32,757 nt of DNA from Clostridiales bacterium. GTDB taxonomy: Bacteria > Bacillota > Clostridia > Saccharofermentanales > Saccharofermentanaceae. The stretch is from positions 1 through 32,757 of the forward strand of contig JAFZVF010000014.1 in assembly GCA_017617935.1 (NCBI GenBank), given 5' to 3'. Shown piece by piece: positions 15,461 through 22,474 of the stretch. A model generated the notes under the pieces. It saw only the letters and a program-made list of their open reading frames with translations. It was not told where the DNA came from and ran no database searches. The first letter of the stretch is position 1; every line of letters begins with the position of its first letter. The position numbers and the translations under genes are program-made.

Positions 15461-15620
15461 TGGAAATCGCTCGGAGTAAATGCTTGCTTAGGAATGTCGC
15501 TTCGCGCCTGCGGAAATCGCTCGGAAAGAGCGCTCGCTTTGAATGTGCGGAATCGCTCGCATAAGCAATATTATTCATTAGGAGAAAATCGCTCGGGAAG
15601 AGCACTCGCTTAGTGATATG
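15461..15620. repeat. Degenerate tandem repeat block with AAATCGCTCGG cores
   Basis: Four related units begin near 15461, 15509, 15546 and 15582, spaced 48, 37 and 36 bases. Each carries a core close to GAAATCGCTCGG followed by (A/G)AAGAGC and (G)CTCGCTT. In the second and fourth units GCTC and GAGC pair around a 5-base loop. The more decayed stretch 15421-15460 has similar CTCGC words. The block fills most of the 350-base gap between guaA and the protease gene. A minus-strand reading frame across it simply reflects the repeats and is not called. Confidence 0.65.
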
Positions 15621-15630
15621 AAATCCATGA

Positions 15631-15658
15631 AAGCTCCTGATCTGTCAGGAGCTTTTTC
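15631..15658 (+). terminator. Intrinsic terminator downstream of guaA and its repeat block
   Basis: A perfect 10-bp stem (15631-15640 with 15645-15654), loop TCTG, followed by a T run. It lies 220 bases after the guaA stop, so the repeat block is probably transcribed as a long 3' untranslated region. Confidence 0.85.
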
Positions 15659-15761
15659 AGTCAACGAAAAATCTTTGTAACGAAATTGATTTTTCTCCGT
15701 CTAACCTTTGTTGAACTCCGGAAAAGAGTAAAATATCGGAGTCTGAAAGGTGATCTTCGAA

Positions 15762-16589
15762 ATGAATGACAGGAAGGCAATAACAAAACCGATAATACAA
15801 GCCGCGATAATCCTGGCTGTTTTCTATGTGATAGAGGCGGCAATGGTTTATCTTGAGGTATTTCCGGATTACAACATGCTGCTTTGCGCGGACATCCTTT
15901 TGAGGATGATTATGGGCACGGTATCGCTTGTGCTCCTTTCGGGATATTACAAGCGCGGCGAGAGCAAATACCCGGTAAAGAAGCTGTTTACGAACAGGAT
16001 GCCGAAAGGCACATGGCCGGTCCTGATCCCGATGATCTTATATATCATTGCGCCGTTCTTTAAGCTTTTTACGGCATATGTTTTTACCACAAGCGTCCTT
16101 GGGACCCTGATCTTAATCATTATTCAGCAGTTCACGACCGGATACTGTGAGGAGGCGACTCACAGGGGTCTCATGATGAACGGCCTCATCATGCACAACA
16201 CAAAGACGGTCAAGCAGAGGATCTTCACGGTGGTCATCGCCGGAGCCTTCTTTGGACTTTCCCATGCTGCCAATGTCATTTTCGGCGAGAATCCGTTGCT
16301 TCAGGTGCCTTCTTGCTTTTTATGGGGCATGTTCATCGCGGCAGTCTACATGCTCTCTGACAATCTGCTGCTTGTCATGCTGCTCCATGCGTTTAGTGAT
16401 TCAACCTTCAGGATCGTCAAAGGATTGTTTGGTTACGTGCATGATGCCCCGATCTGCCAGATTATTGATAAAACGCGCAGCGTCATAGATTATGTGGTGC
16501 TGCCTGTAGTGGCGATCCTGATCTGCGTTTTCTATGAAAAGTTAAAGGGGAAAAGGGATCTTCGCCGCGATGATATAATAGGCCCATGA
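15762..16589 (+). CDS. CPBP-family intramembrane metalloprotease (Rce1/CAAX-like)
   Basis: A 275-residue membrane protein with about seven or eight hydrophobic segments and the three CPBP motifs in order: EEATHRG (E130, E131, R135), FGLSH (H168) and HAFSD (H209, D213). These residues bind the catalytic metal in Rce1-type proteases. In bacteria such proteins process peptides or give immunity to bacteriocins; no bacteriocin gene is seen here. The ATG at 15762 was chosen because AAAGGTGATC, a near-perfect ribosome binding site, lies about seven bases before it. The stop overlaps the next ATG by four bases. The last codons contain the promoter of that next gene. Confidence 0.85.
   Translation: MNDRKAITKPIIQAAIILAVFYVIEAAMVYLEVFPDYNMLLCADILLRMIMGTVSLVLLSGYYKRGESKYPVKKLFTNRMPKGTWPVLIPMILYIIAPFFKLFTAYVFTTSVLGTLILIIIQQFTTGYCEEATHRGLMMNGLIMHNTKTVKQRIFTVVIAGAFFGLSHAANVIFGENPLLQVPSCFLWGMFIAAVYMLSDNLLLVMLLHAFSDSTFRIVKGLFGYVHDAPICQIIDKTRSVIDYVVLPVVAILICVFYEKLKGKRDLRRDDIIGP
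16571..16579 (+). promoter_or_regulatory. Extended -10 promoter inside the protease gene end
   Basis: TGATATAAT, identical to the cca promoter box, ends six bases before the ATG at 16586. It lies within the last codons of the protease gene. It would give the downstream gene its own leaderless message in addition to read-through from the protease gene. Confidence 0.55.
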
Positions 16590-17053
16590 GTGACGGAAAA
16601 CTGCTTGAGAAGATAGCGTGGAGAGAACCGACGGCTGAGGAAAAAGAGCGTTTGGCTTATGCTAGGCGCCGGAACAAGGTCGCGTCGTTCGTCTTGCTGG
16701 GCGTAGTGATCCTGATGATCGTCGTTCCGTTGTTCTATATCAAACCCCTGTTAGCGATGTTTGTGAACAATACCGTCGGATTCGTTATAGCGGGCATTCT
16801 GTATGCCGGCCTGATCGCGTTTCTCTGCATGAGGATCCACCTGGTCTCCAAGTTTAAGGTGGCAGACGTCGTCGTTGACGAGATCGTTTTGAACAGCAGC
16901 ACTGACAACGGAAACTACTGTACGGCAACCGTTTCACAAGGAGAAGTGGTACTGACTGGCGTCACCATAGCAATGAAGAAGCACCCCGAGAAAGGGGCGG
17001 CCGTCCTGCTCTACATCGAGAACGACGACACCTGGTCGGTTGGCATCGTGTAA
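16586..17053 (+). CDS. Small two-helix membrane protein of unknown function
   Basis: I do not recognise this 155-residue protein. It has a charged N-terminal tail (1-31), two membrane helices (about 32-52 and 62-84) and a C-terminal domain of about 70 residues rich in beta-forming residues (VVVDEIVLNSS, TATVSQGEVVLTGV). The start ATG overlaps the protease stop as ATGA and has no ribosome binding site. An extended -10 box lies six bases before it, so it may be translated by coupling or from a leaderless transcript. Its position suggests work linked to the protease, which is inference only. Confidence 0.7.
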   Translation: MSDGKLLEKIAWREPTAEEKERLAYARRRNKVASFVLLGVVILMIVVPLFYIKPLLAMFVNNTVGFVIAGILYAGLIAFLCMRIHLVSKFKVADVVVDEIVLNSSTDNGNYCTATVSQGEVVLTGVTIAMKKHPEKGAAVLLYIENDDTWSVGIV

Positions 17054-17058
17054 ATGCT

Positions 17059-17080
17059 ATTCGAGATAAATATATCGAAT
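17059..17080. promoter_or_regulatory. 22-bp near-perfect palindrome (possible operator)
   Basis: ATTCGAgATAaaTATaTCGAAT pairs at 9 of 10 positions around an AA centre. It lies six bases after a stop codon and 16 bases before the -35 box of the next gene, the place of an upstream operator. It lacks a T run, so it is a poor terminator. Confidence 0.4.
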
Positions 17081-17095
17081 AACGATAAAAAATAG

Positions 17096-17124
17096 TTGCA
17101 AATCAATACCAGCCGTGTTATGAT
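17096..17124 (+). promoter_or_regulatory. Promoter of the 17164 gene
   Basis: TTGCAA (17096-17101), a 17-base spacer and TATGAT (17119-17124) with an upstream TGT give a good extended-type promoter 39 bases before the start codon. Confidence 0.6.
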
Positions 17125-17163
17125 CCCATCATAAGGAAACGATTTGACGTGGAGGGTAACGGT

Positions 17164-17718
17164 ATGGCCATTAAGATCACTGACGAGGGGACGGCTAAAA
17201 AGCCCAATCATTATACGCGCAACGTCCTGATCATTATCGCCATTCCGGTCGCGTTTTATCTCATTATGGGATTCGCCTTCATGTTTTCGTTGGCAACCTA
17301 CCAAACGAAAAGCAACTTGTCAGATGAGGGTAAGGCGTCTCTTGCGAAAGAAGCGCTAATGCCGCAGATAGCCCAATACATTGAGCGCTATGGTACAAGG
17401 GGCTTCCAGGACGTAGACCTTCAGATCGAGACGAGGACTTTCAAAAGCATTGATGAACTCGTAGAAGCCATGCCTTATCTTGCAAGCTATAAGGGCTCGG
17501 AGTCGGTTAGCGGCAGCGATGTCAAAGGCAAGAGCGCCAAAGTGTACGAAATAGCTGAAGTCAGACCCTGCGGCAACAGGCCGATGCCTCTTCCGTTGAA
17601 TTACGGCATAGTTGATTCCGACTCGCCCTCCACAATGGAGTATTACACCTGGAAATACAGCATCTACGAATACAAGGACGGAAGCTGCAGGTTCGTCGTT
17701 CTTATGATCTCAGGTTGA
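17164..17718 (+). CDS. Single-pass membrane protein of unknown function
   Basis: Not recognised. The 184-residue product has a short cytoplasmic tail, one membrane helix (about 20-45) and an extracytoplasmic domain of about 140 residues. A single cysteine-containing segment (VRPCGNRPMPLPLNYGIVDSD) is the most distinctive part. The ATG at 17164 was preferred over an upstream GTG because GGAGGG lies seven bases before it. It has its own promoter and a palindrome upstream, and stands between another unknown membrane protein and a sodium symporter. Anchored sensor or envelope-associated roles are possible but unsupported. Confidence 0.7.
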   Translation: MAIKITDEGTAKKPNHYTRNVLIIIAIPVAFYLIMGFAFMFSLATYQTKSNLSDEGKASLAKEALMPQIAQYIERYGTRGFQDVDLQIETRTFKSIDELVEAMPYLASYKGSESVSGSDVKGKSAKVYEIAEVRPCGNRPMPLPLNYGIVDSDSPSTMEYYTWKYSIYEYKDGSCRFVVLMISG

Positions 17719-17791
17719 TCTTTTTTGCCCTGCATTTTCTGTAAACTATTTCTGATTATTTTCCGCGCTTATGAACAAATCGCGAATGCCG

Positions 17792-17800
17792 TGATATTAT
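17792..17800 (+). promoter_or_regulatory. Extended -10 promoter of the sodium symporter
   Basis: TGATATTAT lies 37 bases before the start codon of the transporter; GGGAGGG between them is the ribosome binding site. Confidence 0.5.
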
Positions 17801-17837
17801 TGTTCGGTAAACAGTTTTCGCGAGGGAGGGTGTTTTT

Positions 17838-19376
17838 ATGCGCGAAAAATGGTCCTCAAGATCAGCTTTTATTTTGGCGGCAATCGGATCCGCCGTAGGT
17901 TTGGGCAACGCTTGGAGGTTTCCGGGACTGGCCGCGAAGTATGGCGGCGGAGCCTTCCTTTTCGTCTATCTCATTGCGATGCTAGTAATCGGAATCCCGC
18001 TCCTCATGATGGAGATCTCCGTCGCAAGATATACGAGACAGGGCGCTCCCGGTTCAATGCGTGCGTTGAACAAGAAGACTGAGGGAATCGGCTGGCTGGC
18101 CGTTTCCAACGGTATCGGAATATCGATCTATTACGCGGCCGTTTTCGCGTGGGTCATCCTCATGTTCGTCATGAGCTACAAGTTCATGGGCCTCACGGGC
18201 AACACTGAAGGGGCAAGCAGCCTTTGGGCTACAACGATAAAAACTACGGGCACGACTGAGGGCTTCACCACCATCTCATGGCCCGTTGTAGGCTGTCTCA
18301 TCGCTGCATGGGCACTCTGCTACGTCTGCATCCGCAATGGCACGACGACGGTTGGAAAAGTCGTTAAGTACACGGTTTCGCTTCCTGTCATCTGCCTTCT
18401 CATAATGGCGGTCAGGGGCGTCATGATGCCACACGCAATGAGCGGTTTTGCAAAGCTCTTCATCCCCAATTGGAGCGCTCTCGCTGATTCCAACCTCTGG
18501 GTCGACGCGATCGGCCAGGTCTTCTATTCGCTTTCGACTTCGATGGCGATCATGTTCGCTTACGGTTCGTTCCTCGATGACGACACCAACATCGTGATCG
18601 ACACGATCATCATCTCGTTCTCCGACATGTTCATTAGCATCCTCGCAGGCATCGTCATGTTCACGACGATGGCGGGCGTCGGAATGCTCGACAACATGTC
18701 CGCATCAGGCATCGCTACGGCTTTCATCATCTATCCCCAGGCGATCGTAAAGATCTCGGACAGCCCTGTCTTCAACATGATCTTCGCGTTCATCTTCTAC
18801 TTCTGTCTGATAACGCTCGCGATCGACTCGCTCTTCTCGATCATCGAGGGCATCTCGACCGCGGTATCCGACAAGTTCAAGCTCAGCAAGAAAAAGACTA
18901 CGCTTACCATCTGTCTCGTTGAAGGCGTAATCAGCCTTATCTACGTCACTGGCGCAGGCCTTGCGATCCTTGACATTGTTGACTATTTCATCAACAGCTA
19001 CACGCTGATCATCACGGGAATCCTCGAAATGATCGCAGCCGGTTGGTTCTTCAAGACGACCAAGATCTTGGACGAGCTCAACCGCAATACCAAGGGCTTC
19101 AAGATGCCGAAATGGTGGTTCATCCCGTCGATCAAGGTCATCTCGCCGGTCGTTCTCATCGGGCTTTTCGCATGGAATCTCTATAACCTGATCCATGGCG
19201 GCGGCGTTTACGGTGCGAAAGACGGTTATTCGCTCAAGGCAAACATCATCTTCGGATGGTGCGTCGTAGGTCTCATTCTCTGCTCGGGCCTCATCGTAAA
19301 GCTCATCGTCAAGATCAAGTCTTCCAAGGGCTTTGTTGAAGACGACAAGTCCTGGGACGATTTGAAGAAGGCTTGA
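17838..19376 (+). CDS. Sodium-dependent transporter of the NSS/SNF family
   Basis: A 512-residue inner-membrane protein with 11 or 12 hydrophobic segments. GSAVGLGNAWRFP (17-29) in the first segment holds the substrate and sodium-binding backbone known from LeuT-type neurotransmitter:sodium symporters. GGGAFLFVYL follows in the second, and AYGSF in the middle of the protein is also typical. Bacterial members import amino acids such as leucine, tryptophan or tyrosine with sodium; the substrate here is unknown. GGGAGGG lies eight bases before the ATG. It is transcribed alone, between an extended -10 promoter and a terminator hairpin at 19416-19443. Confidence 0.92.
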   Translation: MREKWSSRSAFILAAIGSAVGLGNAWRFPGLAAKYGGGAFLFVYLIAMLVIGIPLLMMEISVARYTRQGAPGSMRALNKKTEGIGWLAVSNGIGISIYYAAVFAWVILMFVMSYKFMGLTGNTEGASSLWATTIKTTGTTEGFTTISWPVVGCLIAAWALCYVCIRNGTTTVGKVVKYTVSLPVICLLIMAVRGVMMPHAMSGFAKLFIPNWSALADSNLWVDAIGQVFYSLSTSMAIMFAYGSFLDDDTNIVIDTIIISFSDMFISILAGIVMFTTMAGVGMLDNMSASGIATAFIIYPQAIVKISDSPVFNMIFAFIFYFCLITLAIDSLFSIIEGISTAVSDKFKLSKKKTTLTICLVEGVISLIYVTGAGLAILDIVDYFINSYTLIITGILEMIAAGWFFKTTKILDELNRNTKGFKMPKWWFIPSIKVISPVVLIGLFAWNLYNLIHGGGVYGAKDGYSLKANIIFGWCVVGLILCSGLIVKLIVKIKSSKGFVEDDKSWDDLKKA

Positions 19377-19415
19377 GTCAGGGCTTCGGCGTTTTCGAAC
19401 TTATTATGGATTTAG

Positions 19416-19443
19416 GAAGCCTCATGTTGCGGCATGAGGCTTC
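19416..19443 (+). terminator. Terminator hairpin after the sodium symporter
   Basis: A perfect 11-bp stem (19416-19426 with 19433-19443) with loop TTGCGG, followed by a T-rich tail that merges into the next promoter. Confidence 0.75.
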
Positions 19444-19449
19444 TCTATT

Positions 19450-19455
19450 TATAAT
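19450..19455 (+). promoter_or_regulatory. -10 box of the mgtC pair
   Basis: TATAAT lies 26 bases before the chosen ATG at 19482 and directly behind the preceding terminator. The earlier in-frame ATG at 19458 is only two bases from this box and so is unlikely to be in the message, which supports the later start. Confidence 0.55.
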
Positions 19456-19481
19456 TAATGGTGCTTGTACAGGAAACGAAA

Positions 19482-20210
19482 ATGATCAAGGAAACGCTCA
19501 ACAGTTTTAATCTGATATCCGTCACCGTAAGGCTTTTGCTCGCAATGGCCGCAGGCGGTCTCATCGGTTATGGCAGATCCAGGAAAGAGCGCAGTGCAGG
19601 CTTCCGCACCTACATGCTCATAAGCGTGGGCGCGGCCCTTACGATCCTTATCTCCATTTATGAAAACGACATGTTAAACACCCTCTGGAGCGAACTCGCT
19701 GCTTCCGGCAACGCCAAGTTTGACGGAACGAGGTTCGCTGCACAGGTTCTCGCCGGCATCGGTTTCCTTGCCGCCGGAACGATTGTCGCTTCAAGGCACC
19801 AACAGGTATCGGGCCTTACTTCGGCCATCGGCCTTTTCGCCACGGCGGTATTGGGTATTGCCTGCGGTGCGGGGTTTTACATTTGCGTTATTCCCGCCAT
19901 AGTACTGATCATCTTCTCGATGGAGGTCCTCCAGCCGCTCGAAGTCGCATACAAGAGAAGGCACAGGAACATAACGATCACGGTCAGGTTCAAGGCATCC
20001 GAGAACCTTGAAGACGTAAAGCGCGTCATTGAAGCGCAGGGTGCGCAGATATTTGACATCGACATAGAGACTGATGAGAAGTATGAAGACGGTTCCGTTT
20101 CGGCGATCTTCTCGATGAAGCTGAGCCGCGAACAGTCGTCACATTCGGAAATGATCTCATCGATAGCGGAACTGCCGTGCGTTTTGGCGCTGCACGAATT
20201 GATCTCATAA
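19482..20210 (+). CDS. MgtC/SapB-family membrane protein (first of two paralogues)
   Basis: A 242-residue protein with the MgtC fold. The opening membrane segments carry GGLIGYGRSRKERSAGFRTY (26-44), a form of the family motif G-x-I-G-x-ER...AG-RTH. GFLAAGTIV and SGLTSAIGLF match later conserved segments. About five membrane helices are followed by an ACT-like cytoplasmic domain from about residue 165. MgtC proteins modulate ATP synthase or ion balance under magnesium or acid stress in pathogens; the role here is unknown. The start at 19482 follows AGGAAA. It forms an operon with a second MgtC gene ten bases downstream. Confidence 0.87.
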   Translation: MIKETLNSFNLISVTVRLLLAMAAGGLIGYGRSRKERSAGFRTYMLISVGAALTILISIYENDMLNTLWSELAASGNAKFDGTRFAAQVLAGIGFLAAGTIVASRHQQVSGLTSAIGLFATAVLGIACGAGFYICVIPAIVLIIFSMEVLQPLEVAYKRRHRNITITVRFKASENLEDVKRVIEAQGAQIFDIDIETDEKYEDGSVSAIFSMKLSREQSSHSEMISSIAELPCVLALHELIS

Positions 20211-20220
20211 GGGTGCTTAT

Positions 20221-20919
20221 ATGCTTACGATATTTGACGGATTTAGAGACATAACCTTTGTAAACGTCCTTATCAGGCTGTTCCTGGCAGTCCTCTGCGG
20301 CGGCGTGATCGGACTTGAAAGATCGTACAAGAACCGCCCGGCAGGCTTCAGGACGCACATCCTCGTCTGCATCGGCGCCGCGATAGCCTCCATGACCGGC
20401 ATCTTCATGTGCCTCAACATGAAGGTCCCGACCGACGTTTCCAGGATCGGCGCGCAGGTCGTATCCGGCTTGGGTTTCATCGGCGGAGGAACGATAATCG
20501 TAATCAACCAGAAAACGATCAAGGGTCTTACGACCGCTGCGGGCCTCTGGGTCTGCGGTATCATCGGCCTTTCACTCGGCGCGGGTTTTTATGAAGGAGC
20601 GTTCATTGCAACGGCACTCGTTCTCATAGCTGAAGGCCTGTTCGGGATCGTCGGTACGCGGATCCCCCACAGCGAGATCTTCAAGATCGAACTCAAATAC
20701 ACCGAAAAGACAGCTCTTAATTACGTCATGAGATACTGCAAGAACAACCGCATGATGATCAGGAACCTCGTCGTTACGGGTACCGTGGCCGGAGACAAGC
20801 CGATCTACAGGGTTGAGGTCCACGTCAGGTCCAGAAAGAAATTCGATCACAATGAGTTCATCGAGCACATCAGGAGCATCAACGGCATTCTTGAAGCTTC
20901 GATGGGGGAGAGTAATTGA
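20221..20919 (+). CDS. MgtC/SapB-family membrane protein (second paralogue)
   Basis: A 232-residue paralogue of its upstream neighbour, closer to the family consensus: GGVIGLERSYKNRPAGFRTH (27-46), GFIGGGTIIV and KGLTTAAGLW. It has about five membrane helices and an ACT-like C-terminal domain from about residue 155. The gene begins ten bases after the first mgtC with AGGGTG upstream, and its stop overlaps the start of the lipoprotein gene (TTGA). Two unequal MgtC proteins made together could form a heteromer, which is an inference from the layout. Confidence 0.88.
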   Translation: MLTIFDGFRDITFVNVLIRLFLAVLCGGVIGLERSYKNRPAGFRTHILVCIGAAIASMTGIFMCLNMKVPTDVSRIGAQVVSGLGFIGGGTIIVINQKTIKGLTTAAGLWVCGIIGLSLGAGFYEGAFIATALVLIAEGLFGIVGTRIPHSEIFKIELKYTEKTALNYVMRYCKNNRMMIRNLVVTGTVAGDKPIYRVEVHVRSRKKFDHNEFIEHIRSINGILEASMGESN

Positions 20920-21578
20920 GCGCGACCTTACTGAAAAAGATAACCGCCGTTGTAATGTTCTTTGCGCTGACCGTTCTGTCAGGCTGCAGCTACGACGTTC
21001 CCGAAGGATACAAAAAGCAGCTCCACTCATATGAGGAAGCCGTGGTATACGCCAAAAGCATAGATCCTGAGGCGACCGTTTCTTCCGAATGCGAAGAGAC
21101 CGAGCTTCAGACCGTCAAGTTCCGCATCTGGCCGGCCGTCATCAAGGGCCGCGAGTGCAGCGTATGCAGCATGGGCGCCAATGTTTATAACGAAGGCTGG
21201 GCTGCGGGCGAATTTCCCGTCAGGTACTACAGGCTCGATACGGACTACGACTACTACGTGATAAAGGAAGTTCTGAAGTCGCACCCCAATTTCGATGCGC
21301 AGGATGACGGCAAAGAGGTCACGCTTTGGAAGCGTTTTGAGGCAAATGACCTGATATCGACCAAGATAACCATTGATTCGCTGACGGTCGATAAGCTCGA
21401 CGCCCTTTGGGATGAATACCTCCAGATTAACAAGGAGATATCGGAATATCCCGTGCACAAGCGATACAGCCTGTACGTCAAGCTTCCGAACAACTATTTC
21501 GAGTTCAAGACGGGCACCGATGAGGAGTTCATAAAAGTCCGCGAGAAGATGATCAAAGCGGGATATCTGGAAGAGTAA
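20916..21578 (+). CDS. Lipoprotein of unknown function, coupled to the mgtC pair
   Basis: A 220-residue protein with a lipoprotein signal: two lysines, a hydrophobic stretch (9-20) and the lipobox LSGC with Cys24 as the lipidated residue. The mature part has no motif I recognise; it is rich in Tyr and acidic residues and has a pair CSVC near the middle. The start is TTG at 20916, overlapping the preceding stop by four bases and preceded by GGGGGAG. It probably sits on the outer face of the membrane and may work with the MgtC proteins, judged only by coupling. Array B follows 17 bases after its stop. Confidence 0.78.
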   Translation: MSATLLKKITAVVMFFALTVLSGCSYDVPEGYKKQLHSYEEAVVYAKSIDPEATVSSECEETELQTVKFRIWPAVIKGRECSVCSMGANVYNEGWAAGEFPVRYYRLDTDYDYYVIKEVLKSHPNFDAQDDGKEVTLWKRFEANDLISTKITIDSLTVDKLDALWDEYLQINKEISEYPVHKRYSLYVKLPNNYFEFKTGTDEEFIKVREKMIKAGYLEE

Positions 21579-21594
21579 CAGGATATTTTCAGGG

Positions 21595-21773
21595 CAACAG
21601 GTAAAACGATCAAAAGTGATGATATTACCTGTTGGTTTCAATGAAAAACAGACGCTTCAACCGGAAAACAACAGGTAAAATGGCGAAAGCCGCTTGTTTT
21701 ACCTGTTGGCCAAGCGGCTTTGAAGCCCAAACCAACAGGTAAATTGAGCTGAATCCATATGATTACCTGTTGG
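21595..21773. repeat. Hairpin array B: three tandem inverted repeats with CAACAGGTAA arms
   Basis: Three hairpins lie between convergent genes. B1 pairs 21595-21604 with 21625-21634. B2 pairs 21669-21680 with 21697-21708 (12 bp) and has an inner GGC-GAAA-GCC tetraloop stem. B3 pairs 21732-21742 with 21763-21773. The arms equal those of array A; the loops do not. Alternative pairings exist: 21625-21638 (right arm of B1) with 21729-21742 (left arm of B3) is a perfect 14 bp enclosing B2, and 21686-21696 with 21711-21721 is a perfect 11 bp that breaks B2. The array could work as a two-way terminator, but its double design suggests more. Confidence 0.85.
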
Positions 21774-21789
21774 GGTTTAAAAGCATATT

Positions 21790-21825
21790 AAAAGGGGCGT
21801 CCCCGTTGAAGTGAACACCCCTTTT
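21790..21825 (-). terminator. Terminator of the DUF4854-like lipoprotein gene
   Basis: An 8-bp AAAAGGGG/CCCCTTTT stem (21790-21797 with 21818-21825) with a 20-base loop. On the minus strand the T end leads into an AT-rich tail. It lies just after the stop at 21848. Confidence 0.6.
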
Positions 21826-21847
21826 GCTTTTCGTTTTCAGCCGCTGA

Positions 21848-22240
21848 TTACTTAGCGATCTCAGCGATGAGCTTTCCGTCGGAAGTGTAGTAAGCGAAAG
21901 CGATCTTCTCGGCGCGGATTCCGCAGGACTTCTTGAAGTTGTCCTTGAGGCCGTCGATCTGCTTCTCAAGACCGCTCTTCTCGAGCTGAGCCTTGACCTT
22001 CTCGATCTGAGCGTCATCCATGGTCTGCTTGTAGTAGTACTTGTAAGTAACCTCGTTACCCTTTACCTCGATGCTTGCATCGCTGTAAACGGTCTTGAAA
22101 AGGCTGTTTTCCTTCATCTCGTCGACCATCTTCTGAAGGTCAGCGGGCTTGATGGCTGCCTCGATCGTCTTAGGCTTGCAGCCTGCGAACATGAAAAGGC
22201 ACATGAATACCACAACAACACTGGCAATAGTTTTACGCAT
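21848..22240 (-). CDS. Small DUF4854-like lipoprotein
   Basis: A 130-residue protein with a lipoprotein signal (basic start, hydrophobic 5-18, lipobox FAGC with Cys21). The mature part alternates helix and strand: LQKMVDEMKEN, a strand with EVTYKYYYKQ, a long helix, and a final strand with AYYTSDGKLIAEI. This pattern matches the DUF4854 lipoproteins of Clostridia as I remember them; function unknown. The start is the ATG at 22238-22240 because AGGAGAGG lies just upstream, and longer in-frame readings run through the promoter. It is transcribed alone from a strong promoter and runs toward array B. Confidence 0.75.
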   Translation of the reverse strand: MRKTIASVVVVFMCLFMFAGCKPKTIEAAIKPADLQKMVDEMKENSLFKTVYSDASIEVKGNEVTYKYYYKQTMDDAQIEKVKAQLEKSGLEKQIDGLKDNFKKSCGIRAEKIAFAYYTSDGKLIAEIAK

Positions 22241-22295
22241 AATTTCCTCTCCTTTTTGTCCCGAATTCCACAGGGCTAATTTTTCAAACGAAGTA

Positions 22296-22324
22296 ATACT
22301 ACTCATAGCGGCATGTCCTGTCAA
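22296..22324 (-). promoter_or_regulatory. Sigma-A promoter of the DUF4854-like lipoprotein
   Basis: On the minus strand TTGACA (22319-22324, perfect consensus), 17 bases, then TAGTAT (22296-22301). It lies 56 bases before the start codon. The only perfect -35 box I noticed in the window. Confidence 0.75.
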
Positions 22325-22437
22325 CATAACTTTTCGGCATTTTTGGCAATGACGTACAATTGCCACGAATTGGCCCGGGAAAAACATTTTTAGTGAGAAA
22401 TTAATCTTTAAATATATCAAACAAAAATGTTTTCCTT

Positions 22438-22443
22438 TATAAT
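22438..22443 (+). promoter_or_regulatory. -10 box of pilT
   Basis: TATAAT lies 32 bases before the pilT ATG in an AT-rich spacer. The -35 position reads TATCAA at a spacing of 17, a weak match. Confidence 0.5.
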
Positions 22444-22474
22444 CTTACCAATTACCCATTTTGGAGGTGCTTTT

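Noticed and set aside
15417..15605. 62-codon minus-strand frame with repeated LFPSDF
   Set aside because: The peptide repeat comes from the degenerate DNA repeats; no start signal or promoter on that strand.
19458..19481. Earlier ATG as the start of the first mgtC gene
   Set aside because: It lies two bases after the -10 box, so it would not be in the transcript; the later ATG has a ribosome binding site.
21027..21641. 204-codon frame antisense to the mgtC-linked lipoprotein
   Set aside because: The sense strand has a clear lipoprotein signal, coupling and ribosome binding site; the antisense frame starts beside array B with none of these.
21595..21773. Integron attC sites or MITE insertions
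   Set aside because: No R/L box pattern, no integrase or transposase nearby, and no target-site duplications visible around the units.
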